Assembly (NCBI GenBank): GCA_037178625.1
Contig: CM074139.1
Coordinates: 1 to 64,000 of the forward strand
DNA: 64,000 nt
Direction: 5' to 3'
DNA from: Skeletonema tropicum
Taxonomy: Eukaryota > Bacillariophyta > Thalassiosirophyceae > Thalassiosirales > Thalassiosiraceae
A model generated the notes under the pieces. It was not told the origin of the DNA, made no database searches, and worked only from the letters and a program-made list of their open reading frames with translations. Positions 11,441 to 22,716 of this stretch are shown here, in pieces. Both the position numbers and the translations under genes were made by a program. Within the stretch, counting starts at the first letter, position 1; every line of letters starts with the position of its first letter.

Positions 11441-12931
11441 TAACTTTGCCGCACACAAAAGTAATGGCGACAACGGGCAAGCATATTTTACCCGTAATAA
11501 TATCGGCCCGGCCACATTAAAATGGATCTTTTCGAGGCGCGCCAAATTTCAGACTGGATCTTTTGCAAAGGATAAGGACCATGTCGATGTCGACCTCGCC
11601 ATAACAACTCCAGCGGAAGCAATATCGACTCCAGAACTTACTACTTATGCAACAGCCGACAATCCATCTAATCACAATCACTCTCGATATCATTTTCGGA
11701 GAAGCGTAGCTAATCAGAAGTGCGAGGAAATTGCTCTGAAAGTTTATGCTCGTTTTTTGTTTTCCTCCGCTCTCGCTCCGATGCCGACACACAAAGCAGC
11801 GCGGCAGTCAGTAGATAGAAATGAACGGAACCGAATGAATGCAACTCACATTATATAATCGCCGCAGGTTACCTGGCAGATTCTGCTCGATTTGTGAATT
11901 TGATCATAGGCTATTCGACAACACTGCACGGAATACAAAAATAGGCAAAAATGCATGTAGTTTGCGGTTCACGTAGATGCAGCAACTACAGAGAGAGGAC
12001 CCATACTCTAGCAGCCACCGAAACCTCCTGCAGGGATGCATTTAATTGTCACCAGCCGCAACGCCAAAGATGACAGTGATTGATAATACAACAACAATAA
12101 TGACAACACTGCTAAGTGTCTTGGTAAATAAATACAAACAGTGTCAGACGTCAGACCAGAGAGTAGACCGTACAAATCACCAGAGTGTAGAAACATTCAA
12201 CAAATCAAGTAACAGTCTAGTCATAATAGATAGAAGGTTAAGATGGAATGCAACTCTAATGTCGGATGCCGGAGGCAATCAAAATCACTAGCGTAGGAGA
12301 GGAGAGGGAGAGATGCCTACAATAGATACGGTTCAGAAAACGATTTGAAACAAACGACAAGGAATCACTTCTCCACAATCGACTGGTATGGCAATCGTTC
12401 GACTGGCATGACAATCAATCATAATCTCGAGGAGGCTTAGAACAAGACATCTGACACACTGACCACATCCCGTGCATGCCCAGCCACGACGGATCAGAAG
12501 CCGCAATAAAGCATTATGTACTTTGATAGCATCCAAGAAGGTCCAGCATCAGCCGAGAGAAACAATGAAGCACCACAACTTAGTTGATATCAAGAACACA
12601 AAGGAGCAATAGGTTTACATTGTCTTTGGGGTATTTGGCTTGGATGCAAGTATGGGTCATGGCGTCACGCGTAACGTGTATGGTACAGATGGAACTGATG
12701 TGGTAGTATACCCTCTAATGAGCACGTGGCAATGATGTAAAGCATCGCAAGGCACAGCATGGAGCCCAACAAAAAATGACAACAATTAGAATCGAGCAAA
12801 AGCAGGTATAACTAGCTTGAAAGCTAGTGAAATCAAATCAGAGCATACATCAACATCCTCCTACCCTTTCTCCTCTTCTTTCCCCCTCCTTTCCCCTTTC
12901 TTTCTTTCCTCTCTTTGTGCAGCATTTCAGC

Positions 12932-12952
12932 TGATCCGGCTGCGCCGGATCA
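12932..12952. other. 8-bp-stem hairpin
   Basis: TGATCCGG-ctgcg-CCGGATCA, at the end of a pyrimidine-rich tract. Its function is unknown; no adjacent gene end makes it a plausible terminator. Confidence 0.55.
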
Positions 12953-13601
12953 AAAATTCACCGAGCCACAGATATCAAATATCTGCCATCATTGAAGCCT
13001 GGGAATGGACTCTCTTCCGGTATCCTGATACCGCTACGACAAGCACCCTTCCTGTTCACACGTGTCAAATAACAACCACGGTGAGAACCCGTGATTGATC
13101 CTCTCACACAAGATGCAAGATGACGTCGCACGTTGGTGCTCCATGCCATCATCACCTTTCGGAATAGCCCACTCTTACTCTTCTTTAGCTGTAAGCCTGC
13201 TGTAAGCTTTAGTAGTCACCATGATATCCAGTGCTCCTAGTGGTCTCTTCTCGCTCTAGTTGCACAACCAATACCGGTCTCCTTAATTGCTTGTGACATT
13301 ATTTATCAGGCCTGAGCCAGATAGACGCAACATCTCTACGGAACAATTCAACAGTATCAGTAATAAGTAGGAGTAATAGACAGTAGATGATGATGCAATT
13401 ATCCAACAGAGAAGATGATGATCGCACCATTGTTTCAAAATCGGTGCTCCTCTCAAACAATGGTACGTCACGTCATGTCCTGATGCTGACGCTGCTACCG
13501 AGGACGGTGCCGATGCATCATCATCATCCACATCCACATCCACATCCACGCGCACCGATTGTTCCTACACTGCCAGTAGCAGAAGCAAAGCATTAAACTT
13601 G

Positions 13602-14988
13602 ATGATGATCAGCTGTGAAGAAAATCCTCCCTACGGTCCATCAAAAGACACGGCAGTGATGTTTTTGGAGCTCTTCTGTCAAGCATATGAAAAGAAGTGT
13701 TCTCTCAAAGAAGTACTGATCAGAGATAGAGAGCAGCAATATTCATTATTGGCTGAGTGCAACTACTACTTGACAATACGCATCACAATCTATCATGCAC
13801 AATCAAACGACTATCCACTCACATCCTCCGAGTGGTCCAGCTACGATGGCATACTAATTCCAGGCTCCCTCTCTGCATCTGCAGCGTATGACAACACGAG
13901 TGTGGAATGGATTCTTGATACGTCGCCAGCGGGCTCAGGCAGCACTTCGACGCGGTCAAAAACCACGGATAGAGATGGGTATATGCTTATACTCTCGTGC
14001 AAATCCTGTTAGTTGTATATCTCGCCTGTATACAGGCTTATTGACATCCACGTCAATATATCCCGGGCTTTCAAACGAGCTGTGGTAGGAGAGACAACCC
14101 TCTCCCGTGGTCCCGACTGCGACGCTGTTTGGTTCTGCCCTCGGCGTATGAAGACTCCAATTGTTGGTTCAATGATGTCTAGGTAGCGATAATGCAACAT
14201 TTACCTAATTTCCTAAGTGATATGATATGTGGAATGGATTGAGAAACTCCAATCTGTGATGCGGAATGAGGAGGTTGAAGACTATGGGAATTTGTTTTGG
14301 CCGTCAATGTTTTGCTCATGCGTTTGGAAGTAGTGAAGATCATATTATATTGGGAAAGAAGGAGGTAGAGGTGGTGAAATAGAAGAAGGTGGGCGAGCAA
14401 TCAAGTGTCCAACTGGGTCCAAAGCAGGAAGGATATCGAGCCAACTCACAGAGGAGGGACGTCAATTACTCCTTATCGATGGCACCACCAGCAGCAACAG
14501 TGATAGTGATGAGTGCAGTATGGAACTGTTGTATACCCACGGAGACATGGTCCAATCCCTTCCAGAATTTGCCATTTCGTTAGGGGGCAATGCCAATGTT
14601 CCAATCGAAGCTTGTGCCTACTTCTCATCGAAGGAGGACAAGGTTCTATTTCAGAAGCAGCCTCAGCAACACACATTCGACAACCATGTCAACACATCAT
14701 CATAATGGTGATGATTATGGTGACAATACCACTAATGACACTTCAACTTTGAGATCAACAACAGTACAACCATATGCATTCACCTTCCAAGCACACCCAG
14801 AATACATCTCTCCCACTGGATTCAACGTCAATTACATCAATACAGTTCAAGCAATGGAAGATCGGGGATATATTACACAGCAGGTATCGAAGGAGGCTTG
14901 TGAGGATGCAAGAGTGAACTTTGGGAAGGTGCGGGAGGATAGTTTGGAAGCAGTGATTGCGGTTGCTACGGCTCTTGGGTGGTTTTAG
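13602..14988 (+). pseudogene. Class-I glutamine amidotransferase-like gene, broken by frameshifts and an insertion
   Basis: Family landmarks occur in the right order but in different frames. ATG at 13602 gives CEENPPYGPSKDTAVMFLEL, then IYHAQSNDYP and YDGILIPGSLSA. After the insertion comes VEWIEKLQSVMRNE (from 14229). Then, one frame over, KTMGICFGRQCFAHAFG (from about 14278) holds the nucleophile Cys, although the usual GHQ is GRQ. Back in the first frame are GRAIKCPTG and THGDMVQSLP. Finally, again shifted, TFQAHPEY carries the catalytic-type His and Glu. At least three frame changes lie too close together for introns. The ancestral protein would be a cytosolic GMP-synthase-like GATase1 domain, a family that moves ammonia from glutamine. 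Alternatives are a badly sequenced intact gene, or very small introns that I could not place. Confidence 0.8.
13914..14227. mobile_element. 314-bp insertion flanked by 13-bp direct repeats
   Basis: TGTGGAATGGATT occurs at 13901-13913 and again at 14228-14240, both encoding the same place in the amidotransferase gene. The DNA between has no counterpart in the family. I see no terminal inverted repeats, poly-A tail or clear pol III boxes, so the class is open; the long target duplication would fit a SINE-like or other target-primed insertion. Confidence 0.65.
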
Positions 14989-15362
14989 TGTGGATGGTGC
15001 TTTAGCATCGTGTGAAGAAAGAAGGATAAGCTCTTGGAGGTAGGAGCTGCTGGAAGTCCAGTGAGTGAAGGAACAATTGATCGTGTTTTGGATAGGCGAT
15101 GATGATGAAATTGTTGTCGAGGTGAGTTCCTTCTTGTTGCAGTATTATTTGTTAGAGGAGGCGGACGAAAGATCATTCCAATTACTCACCTTTTGTTCTT
15201 CTCTCTCTCTCTCTCTTTCTTGATGGTATTATTTTAGTACGACTGCTTTGCAGAGCAGCGGCGATAATTCGATAGGGGAAATGTGATGCGGGTATGACAG
15301 GGAAGGCATGGTTTGAACGTGTAAGAATGATGATGGAGAAGCGAGCCGACCGGAGGCGGAGG

Positions 15363-16010
15363 GAGAAGAACCCACAACGTGATGCTGTATTGTGAGAGGT
15401 CCTCGTATCTTTCCAAGCACTGCGGCCACTTGTGTGGTGGCTTCCTTCGTTCATTACCAAAAGCAAAAGAGAGATCAACACGAGTGTCTATTCTTGTGCT
15501 TTCACACAACCACAGTTGTCACAACCGTGTGAACATCATGGTTATGCTGTTGTTGTTGTTGTTGCTGCTGCTGCTGCTGCTGCACGAGGAGAGCTTGAGA
15601 TGAATAGGATGAAAATGTTGCCAGAGGTTCAATTGCAATTTGTGTTTGCAAGTATTCATCTAGAGATCAGCACAGCTCATTCACTTACTTTGGTACAATG
15701 TATATAGCGGTGGCATCGGTCTACGTCCATCTTAGTGAACCACTCCACAGAGAGGCTATTGGAGAGGAGTGAGTTACTGCAGTGGGGGCATGTTTGCTCG
15801 CTGACCTGACCCTACAGAGCCTTAAGCTATGCCTTATGATATCGTGGCCGTGGGATAGATTCAACGATATATTCATCAACGTCAAGTAATTGAGTTGCAA
15901 ACTGAAGATGAAGTGCGTGAATGAACAATGCAATGCTAAAATGGCGAACTCGATGGGCCTGCGCGTAGGTACATGAGTAGGAGTAGGTCAATTATTAGGG
16001 AATGGAGTCC
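15363..16010 (+). repeat. Diverged copy of the region preceding and including one satellite unit
   Basis: 15363-15515 matches 22432-22580 and 20620-20733 (shared CTTTCCAAGCACTGCGGCCA, TTCCTTCGTTCATTACCAAA, GTGTCTATTCTTGTGCTTTC). Further on, 15540-15680 matches the CAG/CTG tract and the block after it in the satellite. 15915-16005 matches the satellite's AATGCTAAAATGGCGAACTC...GGGCCTGCG block. It looks like an old single-copy relative of the array. Confidence 0.75.
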
Positions 16011-17043
16011 TCATTGGAGGGAGCTATATTCCAGCTTCCAGACCATGCAACACTTCATGAACAAGCAACACTACATATTAGAGAGGGACAAGAACAGTCT
16101 CCAGGGTAATCACGTTCACCTCATCAGCGACAAGATTCGAGGTGAGACGAAGAAGGCCAACAAGCCGGTAGACGTGTGCTGACGAGGACGAGGACGATCA
16201 AACTCGAACGGAGGCTGATTGAAGCGCAGCATCTTTTCGAATCACCAGAAGCTGGAGAACATAATGACTTTCATTTTCATGAATTCGTGCCAGTATCTCA
16301 CTGATCAAAAAGATTTGTTCCCAATGCAGAATGTGTTCATATTTTTAGCCCGCAGAGATCGTAATCAAGCTACGAAGCTGAAGCCGTCACAATTAGCAGG
16401 CTTGGTTGAACCTCACATATTGTCTCCCTCTCAACGTCTTGTGCAATTGAGACTTTTCTCCCGGTGCTGTTGATTACAAATTTTATATCACCTCAAATCA
16501 AGTAATCTAAGCTCCAGAGGATGCTGCTCCTCCTGCAGATTTCAACAATGGGTCTCCTCGCAGCCGAAAGTAATGGTGGAGTTCAGCATTGTCACTGAGG
16601 ACTAAGGGATAATTGTTGATTTTTCTTTATTTGATTAGATTGATTTACTTGATATTCTTTTCTTATTTCAATTGGATGCTGAGCAGCTGAGAGAGCACGT
16701 TCCCAGGGCTTTGACTTAGATGTAGATGGGTGGATGTGAATAAATGAGCTTGACACATGGCAATGGCAAGATTGAAGAACCGATGAGCAACTTAGAAGCA
16801 ATCACGAGAGAGACGTTCGTATCCTGGTACAACTCAACAAACCGAGTTTGAAATCCGATCGAAGACCCCATCAAACCGACACAAGAAATCAAGCGTCATC
16901 GACCTCATATCAACTCAGGCCTTTGACAAGTAAAGCAGCAGGTCACCATGATACCCGGAACCATAACACCGGCTCAAGTCTGAAATGTCTTTCCTCGCCT
17001 CCAGCACTGTACTTCATCCAACTGGGAACAACAAGCCGCTCGA

Positions 17044-17045
<2 letters not shown>

Positions 17046-17091
<46 letters not shown>
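17046..17091. repeat. (GT)n microsatellite
   Basis: About 23 uninterrupted GT dinucleotides. Confidence 0.95.
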
Positions 17092-17093
<2 letters not shown>

Positions 17094-17759
17094 CCGACAA
17101 GATCGCCATCCCCAACACGAACATCAACCAATCAATCATCTCCGCGGTCGACCGACTCCAACAGGGGGGAAAGGGTAGGACAACTGAAAATCAGTCAGAG
17201 AGTCAAAGGGATACGTTCTACATTCCACTTTCGAAGAAGAGAATGTCCAGCCAAAAGCTGACATGGGAAACCAGAACCCACACCCCAAACATTAGAATGA
17301 ATGGGGGATTAAACTTTTTGACTCTCCGCTACAGATCCGACAATGTCCAAAAAGAAAGGATAAGGATCCAGCAAAGCACCCAACTACCAACACCAACACC
17401 AACTGAAGGCCCAACTGAAGAAAAGGATAAGGATCCAGCAGAAAGCATCCTCCAACTACCACCACCAACACCAACACCAACTGAAGGCCCAACTGAAGAA
17501 GACACACACACACAACACACACACTGCCGAACACACCAACGACCCCCTCTGAAATGTAGCAACTCGCCGAAACGAAACAAGACACACCGACTCATTGCCC
17601 CGCAAAGCCATCTCCACTGATCATTTGACCTCTTGCTGCATTTACCTTCAAACCAAAGCCTCCTCCACAAAGGTCTCTGACGCAATCCTTCTCACGTACA
17701 AATGATGTTCGCTTCAAATCATCAATCTCACAAGGTGCTGTACCGTACACCTTCTCTTT

Positions 17760-19187
17760 TCAATCTCTCCTTATCTTCCTTCTTTGTGTTCTTCGAGTCC
17801 AGTACCAGCCGTCCAAAGTGCACTGTAGCTCCTTCACCATCCTCCGTCTCCGAATATTCCTTCTGGCAGAGTAGATATCTTCCTCTTCCTCTTCCACCAC
17901 CTCCTCTTCCACTGCTCTAGCATCAAACTCTGCTTGTGGCTGGGCCCTTCGCCTTCGCTCCGTTGCTTTGATAGCACTTTTCCGAGCGAGATAACGCTTG
18001 AAGGCTGTCTGAATTTTTGCAGCCGGCTTATCATTGTCCACAACAGCTTCCTCCTCTATTTCATCACCCTCGTCAACAGCTTCTGCTGCGTCGACAAAGT
18101 CAACTTCCTCCGCTTTTTCATCACCCTCTTCAGCTTCCACCACGAGGAAGACTTCTACTTCCTCGACCGAGTCGTCGTCAGGAGCTGCATCATCATCAGA
18201 ATTACCATCCCATTCTTGGCCATGATTGGTATCAACCTTAAGCTCCGCTTGTGGCCTGGCCCTTGGCTTCATCGTGCGAGCGCTGGCACCTCTGAAGAAG
18301 GCCTGGATCACAGTGGCAGCGTCATCAGCATCCGGGAGCAAGGTCATCCCTACAACAAGATGTTCTTCCTCGGAATCGGAATCCGAATCGGAATAGGCAA
18401 ACTCCAAATCAGAAGTGGCTCCGTTGGCAACTTCATCGCGGTGATGGAGAACAGAGATAGATGAAACGTTGTTGACGAATGGCTGATTCTGAAGCACATT
18501 CTTCTCTTGCACTGGAACAGCGGCTTTGTTGGTAGTATTGGTAGTAAATTGGTAGGCAGATGGAACTTGACCGCGATCAATCGTGTTCAACTTTTGGGCA
18601 GGAGCAGTCATCTTCTTCTTTTGAGCAGGCGGGGGGGATTCGTGGGCATCTGAGCGCCTCTTCTTCGAGACCTTCGCCTTGCTAGCAGTGGCCGTGGGTG
18701 GAGCAATTGTTGGTGTTGCAACTTCACCGTGATGTTTGTAGCGGAAGATTGGGGCGTCGTTGTTGCGTGAATTCTTCTGAGCCCTCTTCTTCTTTTGGGC
18801 TGGCACAGCCGATTGGTTGAATTGGTTGGAAGTAAAGTTGTTGGGTAGCTCCTGCCTCATCTTCTTCTCTTGAGAAGGCGGGTCGGATTCGAGGCGCCTC
18901 TTCTTTGATGCCTTCTTTGTACTTGTCGGCAGAATCGCCGGACGATGGTTGAAGATTTGAGGTGCAAACACGTTTGCTTCCCTACGTTGATTTGATCTTT
19001 TATTTGTCCTCCTCTTGGTCCTCTTGCTCACCTTGGTGGCATGAATGGCAGCAGACGGGTAGGCGGTGATGTTATTAGAGTTTGCCTCGACCTTGCGGCG
19101 CTTTTGATCATTGTTGATAGGGACACTGGTATGGTAATGTCCTCGGATGATTGTGTTTGGGTGAGTGTTCTCGGCTTGAGACGCCAT
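17760..19187 (-). CDS. IQ-motif protein, basic N-half and acidic C-half, probably nuclear
   Basis: 475 residues starting MASQAENTHPN, with no intron needed. Two IQ calmodulin-binding motifs are readable: AATVIQAFFRGASART (about 289-304) and AAKIQTAFKRYLARKSAIK (about 388-406). The first ~200 residues carry many Lys/Arg clusters (SKRTKRRTNKRSNQRR, KKASKKRRLE, KVSKKRRSD) resembling nuclear localisation signals. Residues ~265-275 form a Ser-Asp run, and 325-385 and 425-437 are strongly acidic. No other fold is visible. The likely role is Ca2+/calmodulin-linked binding in the nucleus, inferred only from the motifs. The Lys-rich QKKK elements recur four times in the N-half, suggesting growth by internal repeats. 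Frame and start are convincing; the function is not specific. Confidence 0.8.
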   Translation of the reverse strand: MASQAENTHPNTIIRGHYHTSVPINNDQKRRKVEANSNNITAYPSAAIHATKVSKRTKRRTNKRSNQRREANVFAPQIFNHRPAILPTSTKKASKKRRLESDPPSQEKKMRQELPNNFTSNQFNQSAVPAQKKKRAQKNSRNNDAPIFRYKHHGEVATPTIAPPTATASKAKVSKKRRSDAHESPPPAQKKKMTAPAQKLNTIDRGQVPSAYQFTTNTTNKAAVPVQEKNVLQNQPFVNNVSSISVLHHRDEVANGATSDLEFAYSDSDSDSEEEHLVVGMTLLPDADDAATVIQAFFRGASARTMKPRARPQAELKVDTNHGQEWDGNSDDDAAPDDDSVEEVEVFLVVEAEEGDEKAEEVDFVDAAEAVDEGDEIEEEAVVDNDKPAAKIQTAFKRYLARKSAIKATERRRRAQPQAEFDARAVEEEVVEEEEEDIYSARRNIRRRRMVKELQCTLDGWYWTRRTQRRKIRRD

Positions 19188-21084
19188 GTTGTCTTTTGTA
19201 TGAGTTGCTGTGTTTGATAATGACTAAAGAGCAAACAAACTGGAGAATGAATGAGCTCTTTACCAGCGGCAAGTGTAAATGAATGTCGATCAGTGAGCCA
19301 TGATTCAATCATGCGGCCGCGGCCGGCCAGCGGCATGTCATGTACATAAAATTTGTGCTTTTTGCTTTTTGAGCGGACATTTCGTCAGTTGAAGTTTGAG
19401 TGTCTGAGTACCGGTTCCGTGACGTCACAACTTTAGCGGATCACAGACGTACTCATATATGCCCTATACCGATGCCACTTGCCACTCTTCTACTTCTTAT
19501 GAATGCTATTATCTCTTCCGCCGATGGATCTACCAACATATTATACAGCAAGCGCCGCCAAGAACCCTTCCGAGTCGAAATGATGAAGGAGGGATAACTT
19601 ACCTGGCGCCTATGGTGCCTCGGTCTCGGTTCGCTGGTGAAAATAACGAACTTTCCGCACATTCGACACAACATGATTATACGGCAACATCTCCATGGAC
19701 TCTGGCTCTGTGCTCCTCTACAGTGCTACTCACCAATCAATCATATCGACAATACAGCAATACAGCAATATGCAATTATGCGAGCGGACGGGGTTGTTAT
19801 CGGTCAGGGTTACCGTTCTGCTCATTCATTATTGCAAGACGGCAGACGTGATTTTTATTTCAATCGACACAATCCACGTAGCGCTCTAGTAGGGGCCTTG
19901 GCCAGCATATGCTTTGGACGCATTTTGTCGTAAGAGGGGTGCTGCGTTACTTAGATTACTTAGTTCACAGTCAAAGCGTCACACTTCAATTGATTATTTA
20001 TCCTCGGAAGACAATTTAGAACAACACTCTAGAGGGGAGCAACGAACCAGGGGCAGGGGTCAACTCGTTTGGAACTTCGAGTTTATTGCGAGTTAGGCAA
20101 GGGTGGATGTACCTACTAAGTCTATGATAACGTCTGTTGACGGAGCTACTCTCATTATCTTCGTAGGAATTACTGTCGTCGCCCATTATTGCTGACTCAT
20201 ATCGTGTAGGCTTTGAAGCTTGGCGGTAAGATTGCAGATGGATTGCAGTACCGACGTAAAGAAGGAGAAGAAGGTATCTGACATGATGATGATGACAAGG
20301 ATTAACGCTGAAAAATATTGTCTTGACGCCATTTGAGGGGGAGTATTTGGCGACATTCATTGATTTGTCGGATGCAGTGATATGTTGTGAAGAACAGACA
20401 TTTGATGAGAAGAAGCGGGTAGATTTGATGAATCTAGGGATTGTTTTGAACCAATTGTTTCAGACAGATGGGGGAGGGAGTGCTACTAGTACCAGTAGTG
20501 GTCATGTTGTGTCAAGCAATGAAGAGAAGAGAATGGCCGTGCCATGATGATGAATAAGTACTTAGAACTTTGATGATCAATTTGATGCCTGCCTTAAGTG
20601 TATAAGTACATACTTCGACTTCCTCATATCTCTCCAAGCACTGCAGCCAGTTCTGTGGGCTTCCTTCGTTCATTACCAAAAGATAGATCAATGTTCAATG
20701 TGAGTGTCTATTCTTGTGCTTTCACACAACCATCCGCCCACCCCCAAAATTCACTTCCTCCAGCAGTTTGGCCTTGCTTGCACCAAAGCCTTCGCGTTCC
20801 ACATCCGTCGACCCATTCCTGCCCAGCAGGCACCACAAGCGTCTTCGGGACCAGGCGTCTTCGGGACCAGCCCGAGCTCCTCCTGGTTTAAGTTCACCTT
20901 TCTCTACTGGCACTAGTGCCTAGGGAGTATTAAATAATCTATCTATCAATTTGATGCCGCCTTAAGTCACAGTACTTCAGTACTTACTTTGACTCAGACA
21001 GCAGCATACCAAGTATCGCTGTATGGCCCCGATGTGACCATAAGTAGCATACCAGTGGGCAGCACCGCTTCCCTTCTGCTCAGA
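19188..21084. other. Intergenic stretch
   Basis: No supported gene. A short frame at 20323-20547 (FEGEYLATFIDLSDAVICCEEQ) has protein-like composition but begins at TTG and has no partner exon I could find. A 16-bp tandem duplication (GCGTCTTCGGGACCAG) lies near 20838-20870. Confidence 0.4.
20620..20733 (+). repeat. Dispersed repeat, copy B of the 15.4/22.4 kb family
   Basis: Shares CCTCATATCT, CCAAGCACTGC, TTCCTTCGTTCATTACCAAA and GTGTCTATTCTTGTGCTTTC with 15363-15515 and 22432-22580. Confidence 0.8.
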
Positions 21085-21093
21085 GAAGTTACA

Positions 21094-21317
21094 CACCCTA
21101 CATAGGATCTTCAGACACCTGTCTGAGTCACTTGGGAGGTCTCAGCACGTAAGAGGACTCCCATTTATGACAGAAGACACACCCTACATAGGATCTTCAG
21201 ACACCTGTCTGAGTCACTGGGGAGGACTCAGCTCTGCTCTATCTATCTCTGCGTGCATAAATGCAGAGTCCCTCTGAAGAGGACTCCCATTTATGACAGA
21301 AGATCCTATGTAGGGTG
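21094..21317. mobile_element. 224-bp MITE with 19-bp terminal inverted repeats and 9-bp target duplication (Mutator-like)
   Basis: The left end CACCCTACATAGGATCTTC is the exact inverse of the right end (21299-21317). GAAGTTACA flanks both sides (21085-21093 and 21318-21326). A 9-bp duplication is typical of Mutator-like elements. Inside, an ~85-bp block starting ACACCCTACATAGGATCTTC is partly duplicated, and AAGAGGACTCCCATTTATGA occurs twice. No coding capacity. Confidence 0.9.
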
Positions 21318-21929
21318 GAAGTTACATAAGACTGTGGGCCAGGTTGGTACTACCTACGGTAGGGGACCACGTTGGAATCCCTGGAGTGTTCTTTTGCTAC
21401 TTTTGCCTTTCATTTTGGCCCCTATATACCTGCCTACAATAGGTACGATACAAATAATGCAATGCACTTACTACAATACCCGCCTTCGCCCTTTCTTTTG
21501 CTCGGCCTTCCTTGATGAGCGAATTTCGCTTCACTTGAGAGAAGTCGCAATGAAGAAGCGGCTGCGTTGTATTGGTATTGTGCGTCTCATTCATCGTCCG
21601 TCTATCTTTACCTTCAGTCATCCAAACATATACGAAAGATGTCAAGAGTTCAACCTGCTGATCCTGCTTTGGCTCCATCTTCATGAGAATGAGAAGCGTT
21701 TCCCCCTACTCCTGATATATCGTAGATCGAAGATGATAATAACTTAACAAATATCTACGATATAACCTCCCAAACGCGTCTACTGGTCCACTAGACTAGC
21801 TATTTGGGTGCGATCTGGGAAATATAGCTACTGCAGCACATGTTCGTTATCACTTAGCATAGATAATGTCGCCTCTTGAGGGCTCACCAGACGTACTTTA
21901 AAATTTCTGTTACATAAATATAGCTATTT

Positions 21930-22200
21930 GCGCTGCTGAGCCGAGTGCCGAGTGCAATGCTTCCCAGGAAGAGTTCAATCTGCTGAGACCAGATTGGCCC
22001 CAGCTCGATTCGAATTCGAATCCGTTCACACATCACATCATAGTGAAACTGTTTCTGTGTAGTCAGTCCTCTCCTGAGCTGAGAATGACGAGCAATACAT
22101 ATACATACATCGAGTGATGGATCTTCTGTTATCAGTTTCGAATTGCTCAAGAATTGTGGCACAGCTCACACAAGAATTATTGTGCCAAACACAATCAATT
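21930..22200 (-). repeat. Dispersed repeat, inverted partner of 4441-4745
   Basis: The reverse complement aligns to 4441-4745. Just upstream, 21867-21915 (AGATAATGTC...AAAATTTCTGTTACAT) also resembles 31645-31700, so this neighbourhood is built from more than one repeat family. Confidence 0.65.
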
Positions 22201-22431
22201 CAGCTAGCTCTCTGGGGCAATGTTGAGCTTCTATATCAAGGTAAGTTAAGATTGCGCCAGGTCTGCCGAAATAGTAAGTTAAGCCATCACATCACTTGAG
22301 TGACTTGCCCCACGGCTGACCTCGTGTCAAGCTTCGTCTTGAGCTTGAGTTAAAGAAGTAGAGTTTCGTCGAGCAAAGCAGAGATTGCCCATTTGGTTTG
22401 ATATCTTCAAAGGAATAAGAAGAAGACAACG

Positions 22432-22580
22432 GAGAAGAATCCAAACGTGATGTTGTTATTGAGAGATGTCCTCATATCTTTCCAAGCACTGCGGCCAACG
22501 GCCAGTTGTGTGGTGAATTCCTTCGTTCATTACCAAAAGAGAGATCAACGTGAGTGTCTATTCTTGTGCTTTCACACAAG
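22432..22580 (+). repeat. Dispersed repeat, copy C, immediately before the satellite array
   Basis: Matches 15363-15515 and 20620-20733. Copy C carries a small internal duplication (GCGGCCAACGGCCAG). Confidence 0.8.
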
Positions 22581-22716
22581 AGCGGCGTGGAGCTTGGAAG
22601 ACAAAAAATTGAGATGATCCTGAAGAACAGCAGTATTGCTCGACAAGGAAAAGATGCCATCCACTTCCATAACACTAAACGAATCATGTAAATTTCGTAA
22701 TCTCACTAATATACAG

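Larger units (their letters stand above)
11111..13601. other. Intergenic stretch
   Basis: No supported gene. It contains two perfect hairpins (11413-11440 and 12932-12952) and a pyrimidine-rich tract around 12850-12920. The 154-codon frame at 11394-11858 runs through the first hairpin and shows no domain. Confidence 0.4.
14989..17759. other. Intergenic stretch with repeats
   Basis: Holds a diverged relative of the 22.4-23.3 kb repeat region (15363-16010), a GT microsatellite (17046-17091) and a ~70-bp tandem duplication (17354-17500; unit contains CAACACCAACTGAAGGCCCA). A possible remnant of coding sequence around 16200-16290 (KLERRLIEAQHLF, then a stop) is too short to call. Confidence 0.45.

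Noticed and set aside
13500..13560. His/Pro-rich ORF near 13387-13596 as a gene
   Set aside because: Driven by CATCCA simple repeats; no conserved block.
16985..17620. 211-codon plus-strand ORF containing Cys-Val repeats
   Set aside because: Frame runs through the GT microsatellite and a tandem duplication; no domain.
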